Assembly (NCBI GenBank): GCA_945861885.1 | Contig: CAMAVR010000002.1 | Location: 1-64,000 of the forward strand | Direction of reading: 5' to 3' | Source: Nannocystis exedens | GTDB lineage: Bacteria > Myxococcota_A > Polyangia > Polyangiales > Polyangiaceae | DNA: 64,000 nt | In this document: in pieces, positions 8,797-17,727 of the stretch | How the letters are laid out: every line of letters begins with the position of its first letter | Position numbering within the stretch: the first letter of the stretch is position 1 | Notes under the pieces: model-generated | What the model was told of the DNA's origin: nothing | The model's input: only the letters and a program-made list of their open reading frames with translations | Databases searched by the model: none | Made by a program: the position numbers and the translations under genes

Positions 8797-9989
8797 CGGA
8801 CAGGCTGTTCGTATTGTTTGAAAATGGCGCGCGCAACAACCGCTTTGTGAACTTCGTCGGGGCCATCATAAATTCGTGCGGCGCGCTCGTGACTGTACCA
8901 ATATGCGAGAGGCGTATCGTCGGTGAGTCCGAGCGCGCCGTGCACTTGAATCGCGCGGTCGACGACTCGGCTCATTACATTTGCCACGAAGAATTTGATC
9001 GTTGAAATCTCTTCGCGCGCGCCTCTTCCGCCGTGCGCGTCGAGCTTTTCTGCCGCTGCCAAAACCATCAACCGCGCCGCATCAATTTCGGCACGACTTT
9101 CGGCCACCCATTCTTGTACCACCGGTTGCATCGACAGCCTGCTGCCGGGCGAAAGCTCGCGCGACACCGCACGTCGGCACATGAGATCGAACGAACGCTC
9201 GCAAATCCCAATCCACCGCATTGCATGATGAATGCGCCCGGGCCCGAGCCGCTCTTGCGCGAGCGCAAAACCGCTTCCTTCTTCGCCAATTCGGTTTGTT
9301 ATCGGGACGCGGCACGCGCGGTATTCGACCTCGGAATGGCTTGCGTACCCGGCGCCACATTGCCCCATCACCGAGATCTTGCGAATCGGTACAAACCCAG
9401 GGCTTTCGGTCGGCACAATAATCTGGCTGGCGCGTCTGTGTGGACGCGGATCATCTGGATTTGTTACCGCCATCACGATCGCAAATGACGCCCCATCTGC
9501 TCCAGACGTGAACCATTTTCTGCCGTCGATGACGTAAGAGTCGCCTTCTCGAACCGCTTGCGTTTTTAGCGAGAGCGGGTTCGACCCGGCCGAATCGGGT
9601 TCCGTCATTGAAAAACAGCTCCGAATTGCGCCGGAGGCGAGTGGGGCTAAAAAGAGCCGCTTCTGCTCTTCGCTTCCGTGCGCAAGCAAAAGTTCCATGT
9701 TGCCGGCATCAGGCGCCTGGCAATTAAAAACGTAATGACCGATCGGCGTTCGCCCAAGCTCTTCGCTCACGTGCGCAAATTCGGCGAGAGAGAGCCCCAA
9801 TCCGTCGAGAGTTTCTGGCAGATGCGGTGCCCACAATTTGAGCGATTTGACTTCGCGTCGAAGCGCGTCAAGTTCCGCGGCAACTTCGGCGAAGTTTGCA
9901 TTCAAGAAACGTGACTCAAGCGGAATCACACGTTCGCGAATATACTCGCGAAAACGTGGCAAAAGCGTGCGAACCTTTTCTGAAATCAT
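8793..9989 (-). CDS. Acyl-CoA dehydrogenase, ACAD11 type
   Basis: 398-residue flavoprotein of the acyl-CoA dehydrogenase family. FAD/substrate motifs include SMTEPDSAGSNP near residue 153, DGRKWFTSGADGA near 175, and QVHGALGLTDDTPLAYW near 351. The usual YEGTxE motif is YDGPDE, so the catalytic base position carries Asp. This is the form I associate with ACAD10/11-like proteins rather than classical dehydrogenases. The downstream kinase overlaps by 4 nt. Together they fit a route in which a 4-hydroxyacyl-CoA is phosphorylated and the phosphate then eliminated. The gene is divergent from the oxidoreductase at 10009 with only 19 nt between the starts, so their promoters must lie within each other's coding sequence or overlap. 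Confidence 0.93.
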   Translation of the reverse strand: MISEKVRTLLPRFREYIRERVIPLESRFLNANFAEVAAELDALRREVKSLKLWAPHLPETLDGLGLSLAEFAHVSEELGRTPIGHYVFNCQAPDAGNMELLLAHGSEEQKRLFLAPLASGAIRSCFSMTEPDSAGSNPLSLKTQAVREGDSYVIDGRKWFTSGADGASFAIVMAVTNPDDPRPHRRASQIIVPTESPGFVPIRKISVMGQCGAGYASHSEVEYRACRVPITNRIGEEGSGFALAQERLGPGRIHHAMRWIGICERSFDLMCRRAVSRELSPGSRLSMQPVVQEWVAESRAEIDAARLMVLAAAEKLDAHGGRGAREEISTIKFFVANVMSRVVDRAIQVHGALGLTDDTPLAYWYSHERAARIYDGPDEVHKAVVARAIFKQYEQPVR

Positions 9990-10008
9990 GCAACGTTATT
10001 AGCGCCGT

Positions 10009-11532
10009 TTGAGTTCAGGTACAGTGCCGCTTGTGAGCAAACTTTTTCAGCCTCTCTCGGTTCGTTCGTTGTCACTTCCGAATCGACTCGTTCTCCCCGC
10101 CATGGTGACGCGTTTGTCGGGCGAAGATGGCCACGTCAATGATGCAATTCGTGCGCGTTATGTTCGCTACGCAAAAGGAGGCGTGGGCCTCATTGTGGTT
10201 GAAGCGATGGCGGTTCACAGCGCAAAAAGCGGCCCACTCCTTCGCATCAGTTCGGATGAATTTGTGCCAGGCCTTCGCGACTTGGTACGTCGTTGCAAAG
10301 ATGCCGGTTCCTCGCAAATTGTCCCTCAAATCATCCACTTCTTGAAAATCTCACGTTCAGGTTGGCGCCAAACAATCGACATGTTGTCGCCGGATGAACT
10401 TGATGAAATTGTGGCCGGATATACCGCTGCGGCGGAGCGAGCTCGCGAGTGTGGATTTGACGGCGTCGAGCTGCATATGGCGCACGCCTATACGCTCAGC
10501 TCATTTTTGTCGCGCCTCAATCCGCGCCGAGATGTTTACGGGGGGACGCTCGAAAATCGTCTCCGTTTACCAATGCGTGTGCTCGAATCTGTACGAAACG
10601 CCGTGGGGGCCGATTTTGCCATTGGCGTGCGCTTTCTCGCCGAAGAGTGCATTCGCAACGGTTATACGGTCGTCGATGCAGCGCCGATGGCGATTCGTTT
10701 TGCGCGCGCCGGAGCCGACTATTTGTCGCTTTCAGCGGGCGGAAAGTTTGAAGACGCGCGGGTGATTCCAAACGAGCCTCTCTATCCTTACACCGGCTAC
10801 TCGGGCGATCGATGCATGCCAGGGGCGCAGTACCCCGATGGACCGCACGTGGCGGCGGCTGAAGCCGTTCGGGCGGCGATCGGTCAGGCAGGGCTTTCGA
10901 CGCCGGTGGTCGCAGTCGGAAAGATCAATTCTAGGCTGCACGCTGAATCGATTCTTGAGCGCGGCCAGGGAGATCTAATCGGTATGGCGCGCGCGCTCCT
11001 AGCCGACCCCGATTTGCCAAAAAAATGGCTACAAGGTGACGATGAAAAAGTCGTGCGTTGTGTTTACGGAAACGTTTGCAAAGCGCTCGATGAAAGTTTT
11101 CGGCGCGTCGATTGCACGTTGTGGCCAAAACGCCTCGGGCAAGCGCCCGAAAGCGACGACACAATCCCGCCCGTCTGGCCGGAAAATGGAGCCGGTTTGC
11201 GAGCGGAATACAAAGATGGACGGGTGATTTTGCGCTGGAGCGCCGCAACCGACAACGAAGCGATCTACGGATACGAATTGTCGCGCGCGGAAGATGGCGG
11301 CGTATTCACACACATCGCAAGTGTTCGCAGCGGATCAACACGGTTTGAAGATGCACGCGTGATCGGCGCCTCGATTTATCAGTATCGCGTGCGAGCCTAC
11401 GATGTGGCTGGAAATCGAGGCAGTCCGAGCGAAGCCGTCAGCGTGGCCGTGCCGACAACCAGCGGTCGGGCGGAGCCACTTACAAAATTGCGAATCGTCG
11501 ATCCAAATCGGATTGACGGCTGCGCGCAGTGA
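10009..11532 (+). CDS. Old-yellow-enzyme-type NADH:flavin oxidoreductase with a C-terminal fibronectin-III-like domain
   Basis: 507 residues. Residues about 8-370 form an OYE-family TIM barrel: LPNRLVLPAM near residue 25, the catalytic HMAHAYTLSSFLSRLNPRRD near 156, YGGTLENRLR near 176, and the FMN-phosphate segment IGMARALLADPDLPKKW near 324. The C-terminal iron-sulfur/NADH domains of dienoyl-CoA reductases are absent. Instead, residues about 395-485 read as a fibronectin type III-like beta-sandwich (VILRWSAATDNEAIYGYEL, then YQYRVRAYDVAGN). I know of no standard OYE with such a tail. The longest frame starts at a TTG (10009); GTG codons at 10024 and 10033 are alternatives. Divergent from the ACAD/kinase pair, so it may supply an enone-reducing step to the same pathway. 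That link is inference. Confidence 0.85.
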   Translation: MSSGTVPLVSKLFQPLSVRSLSLPNRLVLPAMVTRLSGEDGHVNDAIRARYVRYAKGGVGLIVVEAMAVHSAKSGPLLRISSDEFVPGLRDLVRRCKDAGSSQIVPQIIHFLKISRSGWRQTIDMLSPDELDEIVAGYTAAAERARECGFDGVELHMAHAYTLSSFLSRLNPRRDVYGGTLENRLRLPMRVLESVRNAVGADFAIGVRFLAEECIRNGYTVVDAAPMAIRFARAGADYLSLSAGGKFEDARVIPNEPLYPYTGYSGDRCMPGAQYPDGPHVAAAEAVRAAIGQAGLSTPVVAVGKINSRLHAESILERGQGDLIGMARALLADPDLPKKWLQGDDEKVVRCVYGNVCKALDESFRRVDCTLWPKRLGQAPESDDTIPPVWPENGAGLRAEYKDGRVILRWSAATDNEAIYGYELSRAEDGGVFTHIASVRSGSTRFEDARVIGASIYQYRVRAYDVAGNRGSPSEAVSVAVPTTSGRAEPLTKLRIVDPNRIDGCAQ

Positions 11533-11563
11533 GTTTCAAACACATGTTTGTGAAGGTCGAACT

Positions 11564-13012
11564 ATGAAAGATGTTCCATTTGTTTTTGTCGATACTCAAC
11601 GCGCCACAACTGCCATGGGCGGCGCTCGCGCTCTGTCAGCCGATTCATTGCGAAAGCGTGCGAACAATCACGTTGCCGCGGCCAATAGAACTTCAGAGCA
11701 GCCGTTCGCGAAGGCGCTTGAAACGCTGTCGACCGATGCGCTGAAACAGCACGCTGCAAACATTGCGTCGGACGATCTTATCTTGTTGGGGATTGGCGGG
11801 TCAGCGCTCGGTGCCGCAGTCATTCACGAAGCGTTGCGCCCGAATTCTCCCTGGGAAGGGCGTCAACTTCACGTGCTTGACCATCTCGACCCGATGGTCT
11901 GTCACGCGACGATCGAACAAGGGTGGCGTCGCGGCGCCCATTTTTGCGTCATTTCAAAAAGCGGCGACACGACAGAAACGATGGCGCTGGCTACGATTCT
12001 CGATCGCGTTGCCGGTAGCGCAAACCGTTATGGGGACGGCCGCGTAACGATTGTCACGAACGAGCCGCCGCGCGACACGAAAGCGGCCGGGCCGACACCT
12101 GTTCGCGTATGGGGGAGCAATATCGGTGCGACGATATTCGACATGCCGGTTTCGTTAGGAGGGCGATATTCGGTACTGAGTGCGGTCGGTCTCGTCCCCG
12201 CTGCGCTGCTTGGTTACGACGTCGATGCACTTGTGTCAGGTGGTCGCGAAATGTTGAAGCGGCTCATGCGCGTCGATCCGCAGCGAGGCGACGGTATCGG
12301 CCACGAAGCTCTGGAGCTCGCAAGCGCGTTGGTTGGGCTTGACGTCGAGCACGGTTGGGGCGCGCAAGTGCTGATGCCCTACTTGCATCGCATGGGCCGA
12401 TTCGGTGATTGGTTCGTGCAGTTGTGGGCCGAAAGCTTGGGCAAAAAGGCCGAAAAAACAGGGAAAAGTGCCGGTCCAGCCGGACCGATTCGCGGTGTCG
12501 GTCCGACCGATCAGCATTCGTTCGCGCAACTTTTGCTAGAGGGGCGTCCTGACAAAGTCGTTCTATTTCTTGATTTGATCGGCAACTCTGATGGCGGCGA
12601 AAAGTTGTCGCCGTCGAAAGCTTTTGGAGGGACGGTGGAGGGCTTGCGAGGGTTTAGTCTTGGCCAAATTCTCGCGACGGAATGCTTCTCCACGGAGCTC
12701 GCGCTTCATCAGGTTGAACGCCCTTCAATTGCAATTCGTACCGACGATTTTGATGCGCGTGTTCTCGGCGGCCTGTTCGTATTGTTTGAAGCGACCACGT
12801 ATCTGGCGGCAGAGATGTATAGCGTTAACCCGTATGACCAGCCGGGTGTTCAAGAGATCAAAGCATTTATCAAAAAATGCCTATCGCCGCAGACAGCGGT
12901 CGATCCAGAGCGGGCTCAAGTTGTTCGTGAATGGGAGCGAAACGGGCGATTTCCGCGCCAAGTTCCAATCGAATGGCGGTCACGAACGCTATCGACTAGA
13001 GGACTGCGGTGA
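11564..13012 (+). CDS. pgi: Glucose-6-phosphate isomerase
   Basis: Interconverts glucose 6-phosphate and fructose 6-phosphate in glycolysis and gluconeogenesis. About 482 residues, similar to the shorter bacterial type. The sugar-phosphate (SIS) region LLGIGGSALGAAVIHEAL lies near residue 74, the phosphate-binding VISKSGDTTETMA near 130, GGRYSVLSAVGL near 200, and the catalytic-histidine/lysine area GVGPTDQHSFAQLLLEG near 315. The ATG at 11564 is chosen because AGGT precedes it and homologous sequence begins there; the frame is open further upstream but overlaps the end of the oxidoreductase gene. Confidence 0.95.
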   Translation: MKDVPFVFVDTQRATTAMGGARALSADSLRKRANNHVAAANRTSEQPFAKALETLSTDALKQHAANIASDDLILLGIGGSALGAAVIHEALRPNSPWEGRQLHVLDHLDPMVCHATIEQGWRRGAHFCVISKSGDTTETMALATILDRVAGSANRYGDGRVTIVTNEPPRDTKAAGPTPVRVWGSNIGATIFDMPVSLGGRYSVLSAVGLVPAALLGYDVDALVSGGREMLKRLMRVDPQRGDGIGHEALELASALVGLDVEHGWGAQVLMPYLHRMGRFGDWFVQLWAESLGKKAEKTGKSAGPAGPIRGVGPTDQHSFAQLLLEGRPDKVVLFLDLIGNSDGGEKLSPSKAFGGTVEGLRGFSLGQILATECFSTELALHQVERPSIAIRTDDFDARVLGGLFVLFEATTYLAAEMYSVNPYDQPGVQEIKAFIKKCLSPQTAVDPERAQVVREWERNGRFPRQVPIEWRSRTLSTRGLR

Positions 13013-13053
13013 ATCACGCAGCTCTTCTATGAATGGACATTGGAGGAAATAAT

Positions 13054-13539
13054 ATGAGATTGGGGTTCGGTATTTGCGGATCGCTTGCGGTTGTTGTCTT
13101 AGGATCGGTCGCTTGTTCAAGCGGTTCACTTGATAACGGTGACGCGGAATCGCGTCCCGCATCGCAGGCGTCAGAAGTCGTTTCGCGCGCAACGGTTGAG
13201 GTCAGCCCTTCAATTGCCCGTGGCGGCTGCTCAGATGCAGATCGTGCCAACTATATCTATGGCGGTAATCACCAATTTGCCGCCATTTGGCGCCAGTGCG
13301 GCGTTTCTTCATGGGGCGACCCAGCGAAAACGCAAGCGTGCATTGTGACGCAATTTACCGCGTTAAGCACGTCATGCGCTGACTGTTTCGGTAGCTTCAC
13401 CCGCTGCGGGACGGAGCACTGCTTTACAAAATGCGCTTTCGCCCCCTACGGAAATGCATGTGCAACTTGCTCCGAAAATGCATGCATCAGCGCATGGACA
13501 CAATGCGCAGGGCTATCCAGTCAGGATCTTCCCCGATAG
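13054..13539 (+). CDS. Cys-rich lipoprotein of unknown function
   Basis: 161 residues. The signal sequence ends in a SVAC lipobox, so the mature protein should be lipidated. After a Ser/Ala-rich linker, the last 90 residues carry about a dozen cysteines in spaced pairs (CADC, CGTEHC, CATC), which suggests a disulfide-stabilised periplasmic or surface domain. The ATG at 13054 has the strong site GGAGG eight bases upstream; the ATG at 13033 would place that site inside the gene. I do not recognise the family. Short Cys-rich lipoproteins are common in Myxococcota. Confidence 0.8.
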   Translation: MRLGFGICGSLAVVVLGSVACSSGSLDNGDAESRPASQASEVVSRATVEVSPSIARGGCSDADRANYIYGGNHQFAAIWRQCGVSSWGDPAKTQACIVTQFTALSTSCADCFGSFTRCGTEHCFTKCAFAPYGNACATCSENACISAWTQCAGLSSQDLPR

Positions 13540-13564
13540 CCCTAATCCCCTCGAAACAGATGAT

Positions 13565-13819
13565 CTAACTTTCGGAATAGGTCGCGAGCTGTTCGCGGAC
13601 GACCTGTTCTGTAATGCCGGTGCGTAAATGCTCTTTTAGGCAGTCGGCAAGCGCTATTAGAAGTTCATCCGGCCCGCGGTCGTCGATCAATTTTTGTAGA
13701 AGCGCTTTGGAATCGCGCCCGTCATCATTTCGGAGAAATTGGCGAATCGTGTCGAGCGAGATCTCCCCTTGGAAATCAAGGTACATGTTTTCCAGCAAGT
13801 ACCGAATCAGCTCTTTCAC
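13565..13819 (-). CDS. Small hypothetical protein, predicted helical
   Basis: 84 residues, starting at a GTG with AAGGAG eight to nine bases upstream, a strong site. The sequence is rich in Leu, Asp and Arg and looks entirely helical (repeated amphipathic stretches such as ALLQKLIDDRGPDELLIALADCL). No signal peptide, membrane segment or known motif is visible. It is convergent with the Cys-rich lipoprotein and divergent from the Ser/Thr kinase gene. Confidence 0.7.
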   Translation of the reverse strand: MKELIRYLLENMYLDFQGEISLDTIRQFLRNDDGRDSKALLQKLIDDRGPDELLIALADCLKEHLRTGITEQVVREQLATYSES

Positions 13820-13931
13820 GTAGTTTCTCCTTGGGGCAGCGCGCGCAGTGTGACATGCGGTTATAACGGTTCTCTCGCGGCTTGCGCAAGGTATACTTCG
13901 AATGCCGCGGCTATGAGGTTAAACTATCTAA

Positions 13932-15245
13932 ATGTCTGAATTTCAGCAGCGTTATCGAGTCGTTGAAAAGCTCGAGTCGGGCGGGATGGCCGAGGTCTTC
14001 CGGGCTGAAAGCGAAGGGCTTCAAGGCTTTCGGAAGCAGGTAGCAATCAAGCGGGTGCTGCCCCATCTGAGTGAAAAGACGCGCTTTATCCAGATGTTTC
14101 TCGATGAGGCGAGGCTCAGTGCGCATTTGAATCATTCAAACTGCGTGCAAGTGTTTGATATCGGAGTCGGTGACGATGCGTACTTCATCGTCATGGAGTT
14201 TGTTGATGGTTCAAATCTGAAACAAATCATGGAGAATTTGCGCAAGGAAGAGAGGTCGCTTCCGATCGCAAGCGCGGCGTTGATCGTACATGAGCTATGC
14301 AAAGGGCTCGCATATGCGCATGAGCTTCGTGACAGGCGAGGCAAACCGCTTCACATCGTCCATCGCGATATGTCTCCGCCGAATGTTCTGATTACGAAAT
14401 ATGGCGAAGTAAAAATCGTCGATTTTGGCCTCGCGAAAGCGACGTCACAGCTAGAAAAATCGGAACCGGGGATTATCAAAGGGAAGTTCAGCTATCTCGC
14501 GCCCGAAGCGGCGATGGGGCAGGAGGTCGACGCGCGAACCGACATCTTTTCCGTCGGCATCATGTTGTGGGAACTGTTAGCCGGAAAGCGCCTCTTTTTG
14601 GGTGAGAGCGATTTTCAAACGGTTCAACTCGTTCAGCGGACCGATATCCCATCCATCTCTTCAATTAACCCGCTAGTGCCGCCGCGTCTTGAAGAGATGG
14701 TTAATCGTGCGTTGGCTCGCGACCCGGTGGCGAGGTATCAGTCTGCACGTGAGTTTGCACAAGAACTCACAACATTTCTTTACGAGCACGGGAGGTCGGT
14801 CGATCTGTTTGATATCGCGCGCCTTGTGCACGATACGATGCGTGACAATTCCAAAATGCGTCCGCGACAGAGTTCGCGAATTGATCGGCTGATCGAAGAA
14901 GCGCTCTTCGAGTTTACATCGCTTAATCAGGCGAGCGGCGGGCGCCCAAATTCGCCAGATGCAACGCCAATCGGGCGCGACAGTCGGTTGAGCGTAGAGT
15001 CGAGCTTATCAATGCAATTTGCGTCGGGGCGCGAATCGGACGACGTATCCGCGTCAATAGTGGCTCAAGGGGTCGCCGGCGCTGCCAGTGCAATAGAACT
15101 ACTACGACCCGGAAATTTGTCGCTTTTGGAAGGCGAATCAAGCGGGAGGACGACGGCACAGATCGCGCGAACTGGAGCGCTCATTGCGCTCGCCGCGGCT
15201 GGAGCCGCCATCATGGTTGGGTGGCTTCTAAACTTACTTCCCTAA
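13932..15245 (+). CDS. Membrane-anchored Hanks-type Ser/Thr protein kinase
   Basis: 437 residues. The kinase domain spans about 8-275 with an intact active site: glycine loop LESGGMAEVF, VAIK lysine at 40, HRDMSPPNVLI at 144-154 and DFG at 164-166. A Ser/Pro-rich linker follows, and the last 20 residues form a single transmembrane helix (near 415-435), which would leave the kinase in the cytoplasm. There is no extracytoplasmic sensor domain, so input must come from cytoplasmic or membrane partners. The convergent neighbour, 14 nt away, is a double-FHA membrane protein, a plausible phosphothreonine-reading partner. Confidence 0.95.
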   Translation: MSEFQQRYRVVEKLESGGMAEVFRAESEGLQGFRKQVAIKRVLPHLSEKTRFIQMFLDEARLSAHLNHSNCVQVFDIGVGDDAYFIVMEFVDGSNLKQIMENLRKEERSLPIASAALIVHELCKGLAYAHELRDRRGKPLHIVHRDMSPPNVLITKYGEVKIVDFGLAKATSQLEKSEPGIIKGKFSYLAPEAAMGQEVDARTDIFSVGIMLWELLAGKRLFLGESDFQTVQLVQRTDIPSISSINPLVPPRLEEMVNRALARDPVARYQSAREFAQELTTFLYEHGRSVDLFDIARLVHDTMRDNSKMRPRQSSRIDRLIEEALFEFTSLNQASGGRPNSPDATPIGRDSRLSVESSLSMQFASGRESDDVSASIVAQGVAGAASAIELLRPGNLSLLEGESSGRTTAQIARTGALIALAAAGAAIMVGWLLNLLP

Positions 15246-15259
15246 TCCGCTCTGTCGGC

Positions 15260-16801
15260 TTATTCGTCTAGCCCCTCTTTGCAGCGTTCTACGCATTTGC
15301 GATCGCCCTGCGATTTGCAAATCGCTTTTAGGGCTAACAGTTCTTCGCGCGTTGCCTGATGGGAGAGCAGTTTAGGCTCAAGAAGGCGCCTCGCCTCTGC
15401 GATACCGGCGACGCCCTGAAGCAGAAGCTCGCGAACGCGGTCGATGTCCGATTCAGTGGCCGATGCTTGCGTGGGCGCGTTGCTCAATTTTACTGGAGAG
15501 AGTGCGCGGGGAGTTGTGCGTGCTTTTGCCGACGATTCGCGCGGTGGTTCCGGTTCCGGCGATTGAACCGGCGGCGTGGCCGCAAGCTCTTTTGCGTTGG
15601 TCGTGGCCTCCGCCTCCTGCAGAAACCTCAAACGTTCGGACGCAACTTTGCGGCGTTCACCATTGACGCTGGCGGCGCGTTCGATGCTGTAAAGCAGCGC
15701 ACGCTTTTTATCTTGTGCCGGCTCCGCTTCGGCTCGAGCGAGCACTGTGTCGGCCCATCGATTCTCGATATCGAGAAAAATAGGAGAGTTTCTAAGCTCC
15801 GAATTCGATGGAATTTCGGACGCAATGCGCGCATGAGCCGCTTCGCAGTCGCCGATGTCACACTGCGATTTTGCTGCTGTGAGACTGGTGGCATCGGAAC
15901 GCGGCGCGAGCGATTCGCTCGGTATTTCACGCACGTTTTTTGAAAAAAAGAGCACTAGTATCGCACCGACTGCTCCGAGCGTCACGATGCTTCCGAATAT
16001 CATGAATGGCCAGGCTCGTTTGGCGCGTTTTCGACCGCCGATCGCGTTGGCTGTTCGATCTCCGATCGCCGCAAGTTGCTGGTTGTCGCTCCCCCCCGGC
16101 TTAAAGATCTCTCCGGATCCAACGAACTTAAAACGGACGTCACCAAGTTCGATCACGTCGCCTGCTTCGATGATTCCTCGCCGTAATTCAGAGGCGTTGA
16201 CCCGTACTCCGTTGGCCGATCCCTTGTCGACAATTTCAAAACGCGAATCACCGAGTGCATGAATTTCGCAATGAATCCGTGAGACCGAATTGTGATTGAT
16301 GGCAATCGTTGCGTCGTCCGAACGACCAATCGTTAATTTTTCGCGTTCGAGCGAGAACTCGGCGCCGGGGGTTGGGCCGGCGAGCATGACGAGCCGATTC
16401 GGCTTTTCGAGAACATTGGTTCCGCGCGAGTGGCCTGCAGCGATGCTCGTATCGACAGCCCCGTCCGCATCGACTGCCGGCTTGTCGTCGAGCATGACCA
16501 TTCGGTAGTCGCCAACTTGTATGACGTCGCCGTGAACGAGCTCTTGCTCATTTGCGACACGTAGGCCGTTCACGTAGACGCCGTTGTAGCTTCGCAAGTC
16601 GTCGACGATATAAGGAGATTTTTCGCCGCCAACGCCGGTATTTACGGCCCTTCGCCTCAAAATGCGCGCGTGCTCGCGCGAGACATTTCGCTCCGTCAGG
16701 CGAATTGCGTTCCCTTCTTTTCGGCCAATGCCGTACTCGTCGCGCGCGAGCGCAACGACTGTACGTTTCCCCTCATCGTCCTCGATAACGAGCTTCCACA
16801 T
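15260..16801 (-). CDS. Membrane protein with two cytoplasmic FHA domains
   Basis: 513 residues. FHA 1 covers about 1-105 (YGIGRKEGNAI, then NVSREHARI) and FHA 2 about 135-228 (LTIGRSDDATIAI, then SVSRIHCEI and KGSANGVRVN). Both keep the Arg, Ser and His residues used to read phosphothreonine. A basic stretch and a transmembrane helix at about 263-286 follow, then a roughly 225-residue extracytoplasmic region with helical, Glu/Ala-rich sequence resembling repeat-type segments but no named domain. It lies 3'-to-3' with the Ser/Thr kinase gene, which suggests a kinase/reader pair spanning the membrane. That pairing is inference. Confidence 0.9.
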   Translation of the reverse strand: MWKLVIEDDEGKRTVVALARDEYGIGRKEGNAIRLTERNVSREHARILRRRAVNTGVGGEKSPYIVDDLRSYNGVYVNGLRVANEQELVHGDVIQVGDYRMVMLDDKPAVDADGAVDTSIAAGHSRGTNVLEKPNRLVMLAGPTPGAEFSLEREKLTIGRSDDATIAINHNSVSRIHCEIHALGDSRFEIVDKGSANGVRVNASELRRGIIEAGDVIELGDVRFKFVGSGEIFKPGGSDNQQLAAIGDRTANAIGGRKRAKRAWPFMIFGSIVTLGAVGAILVLFFSKNVREIPSESLAPRSDATSLTAAKSQCDIGDCEAAHARIASEIPSNSELRNSPIFLDIENRWADTVLARAEAEPAQDKKRALLYSIERAASVNGERRKVASERLRFLQEAEATTNAKELAATPPVQSPEPEPPRESSAKARTTPRALSPVKLSNAPTQASATESDIDRVRELLLQGVAGIAEARRLLEPKLLSHQATREELLALKAICKSQGDRKCVERCKEGLDE

Positions 16802-16896
16802 GTGTCAGCGTGCTGCGGCCCGGCATATTACAGCCCAAGCGATTGAAAACAACAGCTCCGTGCCCAGTCAAGGGCGCAGGTGTAAACACCCAACTA

Positions 16897-17655
16897 CTAT
16901 TCGACCCACTGCGGTTCTCCTGGGGGGAGCATCGCGATGAATGCGGAGCAAGCCTCGTCAACTCGTCGAGGTTCGAGCCCATCAAACGTTAATTTTGTCT
17001 TGTATGTGTCGTCGAACCACTTTGGGTATGACCCAATTTCTACATCCTTGAAACGTTCTACCACGGTATCGAGCAGCGGTTTCAAATGACCTTCGTCCAT
17101 CTTTACATAAACCGCCTTAGAAATGAACGCCTGTGCTCGACCGAGCTTTTGGGCAGCAACAGACAATTTTGCACGGAACGCTTCCGGAACACCCGGAAGA
17201 AGCCATGTGTTTTGAATGCGAATTGCAGGCCATCGCAAATCGCCGTTCGTTTCGAGTACGGCTCCTTCGGGAACGAGTGCCATGCGAAGATGCCCATCGG
17301 TACAACGCTCGGCGTAATGAGCCCGGATCAGTGCACTAAGCGTTTCATCTCGGACGACCGGCACCCCAAATGCTTTCGATGCAGCCTCGACCGTGACGTC
17401 GTCGTGGGTTGGACCTACGCCCCCAGATGTAAAGAGCCAGTCGTGTGCAGGCGATAACTGGCGGATTGCCACAACAATTTCGGCTATTTCATCTCGAACG
17501 ATCGCGACGTGGCGCAGCTGAACGCCGATGTCGCGCAATGTGCGCGCTAAAACGACGAGATTGGACTCGACAATTTTGCCCGAAAGAATTTCATTTCCAA
17601 TAACGATTGCGGCGGCTGTTTTGGGGGATGCTCCGGTCGCGTCGTTTGGGCTCAT
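16897..17655 (-). CDS. Molybdopterin-binding (CinA-N/MoaB-like) domain protein
   Basis: About 252 residues with only the CinA N-terminal, MoaB/MogA-like fold: IGNEILSGKIVESN near residue 20 and the signature FTSGGVGPTHDDVTVEA near 73. The C-terminal amidase part of CinA (PncC) is missing. Such standalone proteins are usually annotated competence/damage-inducible protein A family, and their substrate is uncertain. The ATG at 17655 is preferred over a TTG three codons upstream. It is divergent from the CheY-like gene. Confidence 0.85.
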   Translation of the reverse strand: MSPNDATGASPKTAAAIVIGNEILSGKIVESNLVVLARTLRDIGVQLRHVAIVRDEIAEIVVAIRQLSPAHDWLFTSGGVGPTHDDVTVEAASKAFGVPVVRDETLSALIRAHYAERCTDGHLRMALVPEGAVLETNGDLRWPAIRIQNTWLLPGVPEAFRAKLSVAAQKLGRAQAFISKAVYVKMDEGHLKPLLDTVVERFKDVEIGSYPKWFDDTYKTKLTFDGLEPRRVDEACSAFIAMLPPGEPQWVE

Positions 17656-17727
17656 GGATGTCAATATGTACCGAGGTTATCGGTTGTGCGAAATGGACGT
17701 ATGCCTGTAAGGGAGAAATGCGTAGCC

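Noticed and set aside
11402..11563. Upstream extension of pgi
   Set aside because: It overlaps the end of the oxidoreductase gene and has no similarity to pgi; the ATG at 11564 fits the family.
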